In this document: positions 62,993-64,000 of the stretch, one piece after another
How the letters are laid out: every line of letters starts with the position of its first letter
Position numbering within the stretch: the stretch's first letter is position 1
Assembly (NCBI GenBank): GCA_947561395.2
Contig: OX387187.1
Coordinates: 40,963,829-41,027,828, forward strand
Length of the DNA stretch: 64,000 nt
Direction: 5' to 3'
Source: Buxus sempervirens
Taxonomy: Eukaryota > Streptophyta > Magnoliopsida > Buxales > Buxaceae
Program-made: the position numbers and the translations under genes
The notes under the pieces: generated by a model
What the model saw: the letters and a program-made list of their open reading frames with translations, nothing else
The model's database searches: none
What the model was told of the DNA's origin: nothing

Positions 62993-64000
62993 ATGGAGAG
63001 AAGAATCGCAGAACTTCCAACAGAAGTCACGGAGCTTATTCTGGAGAAACTAGACTTGCTGAGTTATTATTGCTTTAGTTCAGTGTGTTCGTCATGGAGA
63101 TCCATTGCCATTGCAATTAGGCAGGAAAAGCAAAAAGAGAAGCTTCAGTTCTCCTTCTCCTCCTCTCAGCCACAACTTCCATATCTAATGTTCCCCTCTA
63201 CTGACGTGACCAAGTCCCATCAATCGTGCTTTAGCCTCGCTCATGGGAAGCCTTTCAGGCTTACATTACCAGCATTTCGCGGAGTGAGATGCGTTGGATG
63301 TTCACTAGGTTGGTTGATCATGACAAGCCAGTTGGGTGACAATTACCTGTTAAATCCAGCATCTGGGGTCCAATTACAACTTGCACATCTTGATTCCTTG
63401 ACTTCTTCTTTTAGAGATTATCAAGGATGGAATTATAGTCTCTTCTTCATTAGTAAAGCCATACTGTTCTCACCCCCCAAGACTGCTGCTACTGCTACTG
63501 CTACTGCTCCTGTGGATTGTGTAGTAGTTGCCATCTATCATGAAAGGTTCGCAGCCTTTTGTAGACCAGGGGACCAAGCATGGATTCCCATTAAATATGA
63601 GGGTCAAGAAAGGTCTGATTTTGTGGATATTATCTTCTACAATGGCCAATTATATGCTGTGTGCCAAGACTATAATCTTGCGCTTCTTGAGTTAGGCTCC
63701 AATCCAAGAGCCACAAAGTGCAATGTTGCTATTCCATTAGAACACCAGCGACCTATCCTGACTGTATTTGGGTATAGTCATGGTCATATGTTTTTATATT
63801 TGGTGGAATCTCGAGGAGAGTTGTTAATGGTATGGAGGTATTCTGGATTTTCAATGAGACTATTTGGCAGAGTTGTACGTTGGCCTGATCCAGAGACGCC
63901 TGATGGATTCAAAGTATTCAAGCTGGATGTCGCCGGAGTTCCTTCTTGGGTTGAGGTTGAAAGCTTGGGGGATCAAATTCTGTTCTTGGGCACAAGCCCT
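62993..64000 (+). CDS. F-box/DUF295 protein, incomplete at window end
   Basis: Open for 336 codons without interruption and still open at the last base. The N-terminal F-box (RIAELPTEVTELILEKLDLL, then FSSVCSSWRSIA, about residues 3-43) should bind SKP1 in an SCF ubiquitin ligase. From about residue 90 on, a DUF295-type beta-rich domain follows: RCVGCSLGWLIMTSQLGDNY with LLNPASGVQLQL, VVVAIYHERFAAFCRPGDQAW, VDIIFYNGQLYAVCQDYNLALLEL, and FGRVVRWPDPETPDGFKVF. Such plant proteins usually have 370-420 residues, so some 40-80 codons lie beyond the window. The substrate is unknown. A (GCTACT)n run in the coding sequence (about 63482-63510) gives Thr-Ala repeats that may vary in length. The nearby copy at 59557 is a truncated duplicate. 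Confidence 0.9.
   Translation, partial: MERRIAELPTEVTELILEKLDLLSYYCFSSVCSSWRSIAIAIRQEKQKEKLQFSFSSSQPQLPYLMFPSTDVTKSHQSCFSLAHGKPFRLTLPAFRGVRCVGCSLGWLIMTSQLGDNYLLNPASGVQLQLAHLDSLTSSFRDYQGWNYSLFFISKAILFSPPKTAATATATAPVDCVVVAIYHERFAAFCRPGDQAWIPIKYEGQERSDFVDIIFYNGQLYAVCQDYNLALLELGSNPRATKCNVAIPLEHQRPILTVFGYSHGHMFLYLVESRGELLMVWRYSGFSMRLFGRVVRWPDPETPDGFKVFKLDVAGVPSWVEVESLGDQILFLGTSP

Overview
The window is nuclear DNA of a flowering plant. It carries spliced genes with GT..AG introns, a classical arabinogalactan protein, a phytocyanin, an F-box/DUF295 pair, and dense short transposons typical of angiosperms (Helitrons, hAT and Mutator-like MITEs, SINEs, LTR fossils). AT-rich spacers and long introns suggest a dicot or early-diverging lineage rather than a grass. 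I cannot name the species.

Layout. 1-3000: spacer, a possible 3' transcript end at the very start, and a Ty1/copia-like LTR fossil. 3284-5955 (-): Bax inhibitor-1, six exons. 6400-10340: Helitron/SINE cluster, then one long Ty3/gypsy (Tat-like) LTR. 10785-19308 (+): probable chloroplast protein of 512 aa, five exons. 20082-27768 (-): CDC7-type kinase of 1026 aa, fifteen coding exons, tail-to-tail with the previous gene. 28398-29930: hAT-like MITEs and degenerate repeats. 30568-35361 (-): MAGO NASHI, with a 3.9-kb intron holding a LINE fragment and a Helitron. 36366-41640: MITE-rich spacer with nested elements and a perfect 168-bp tandem duplication. 42311-42880 (+): classical AGP. 44140-47480: repeats, two SINEs, a copia-like solo LTR with target duplication, Helitrons. 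47803-49290 (-): uclacyanin-type blue copper protein with an AGP-like tail. 51895-57656 (-): uncharacterised glycine-rich/coiled-coil protein of 341 aa. 58305-62192: hAT-like elements and a truncated F-box gene (59557-59946). 62993-64000 (+): F-box/DUF295 gene running off the window.

The genes form no operon or cluster with a shared pathway. They are independent housekeeping genes (ER cell-death suppressor, replication-origin kinase, exon-junction-complex core) and cell-surface genes (AGP and chimeric AGP/uclacyanin, both apparently GPI-anchored), plus a local F-box duplication. Exon models below were built by hand from splice consensus, frame continuity and family length; all add up to uninterrupted frames. 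I found no convincing undescribed system. The most interesting items are the transposon architecture (nested MITEs, intronic Helitrons carrying a G-box palindrome), the DFN-type CDC7 kinase with a CAGCAG acceptor, and the uncharacterised gene with an in-frame 29-residue duplication.
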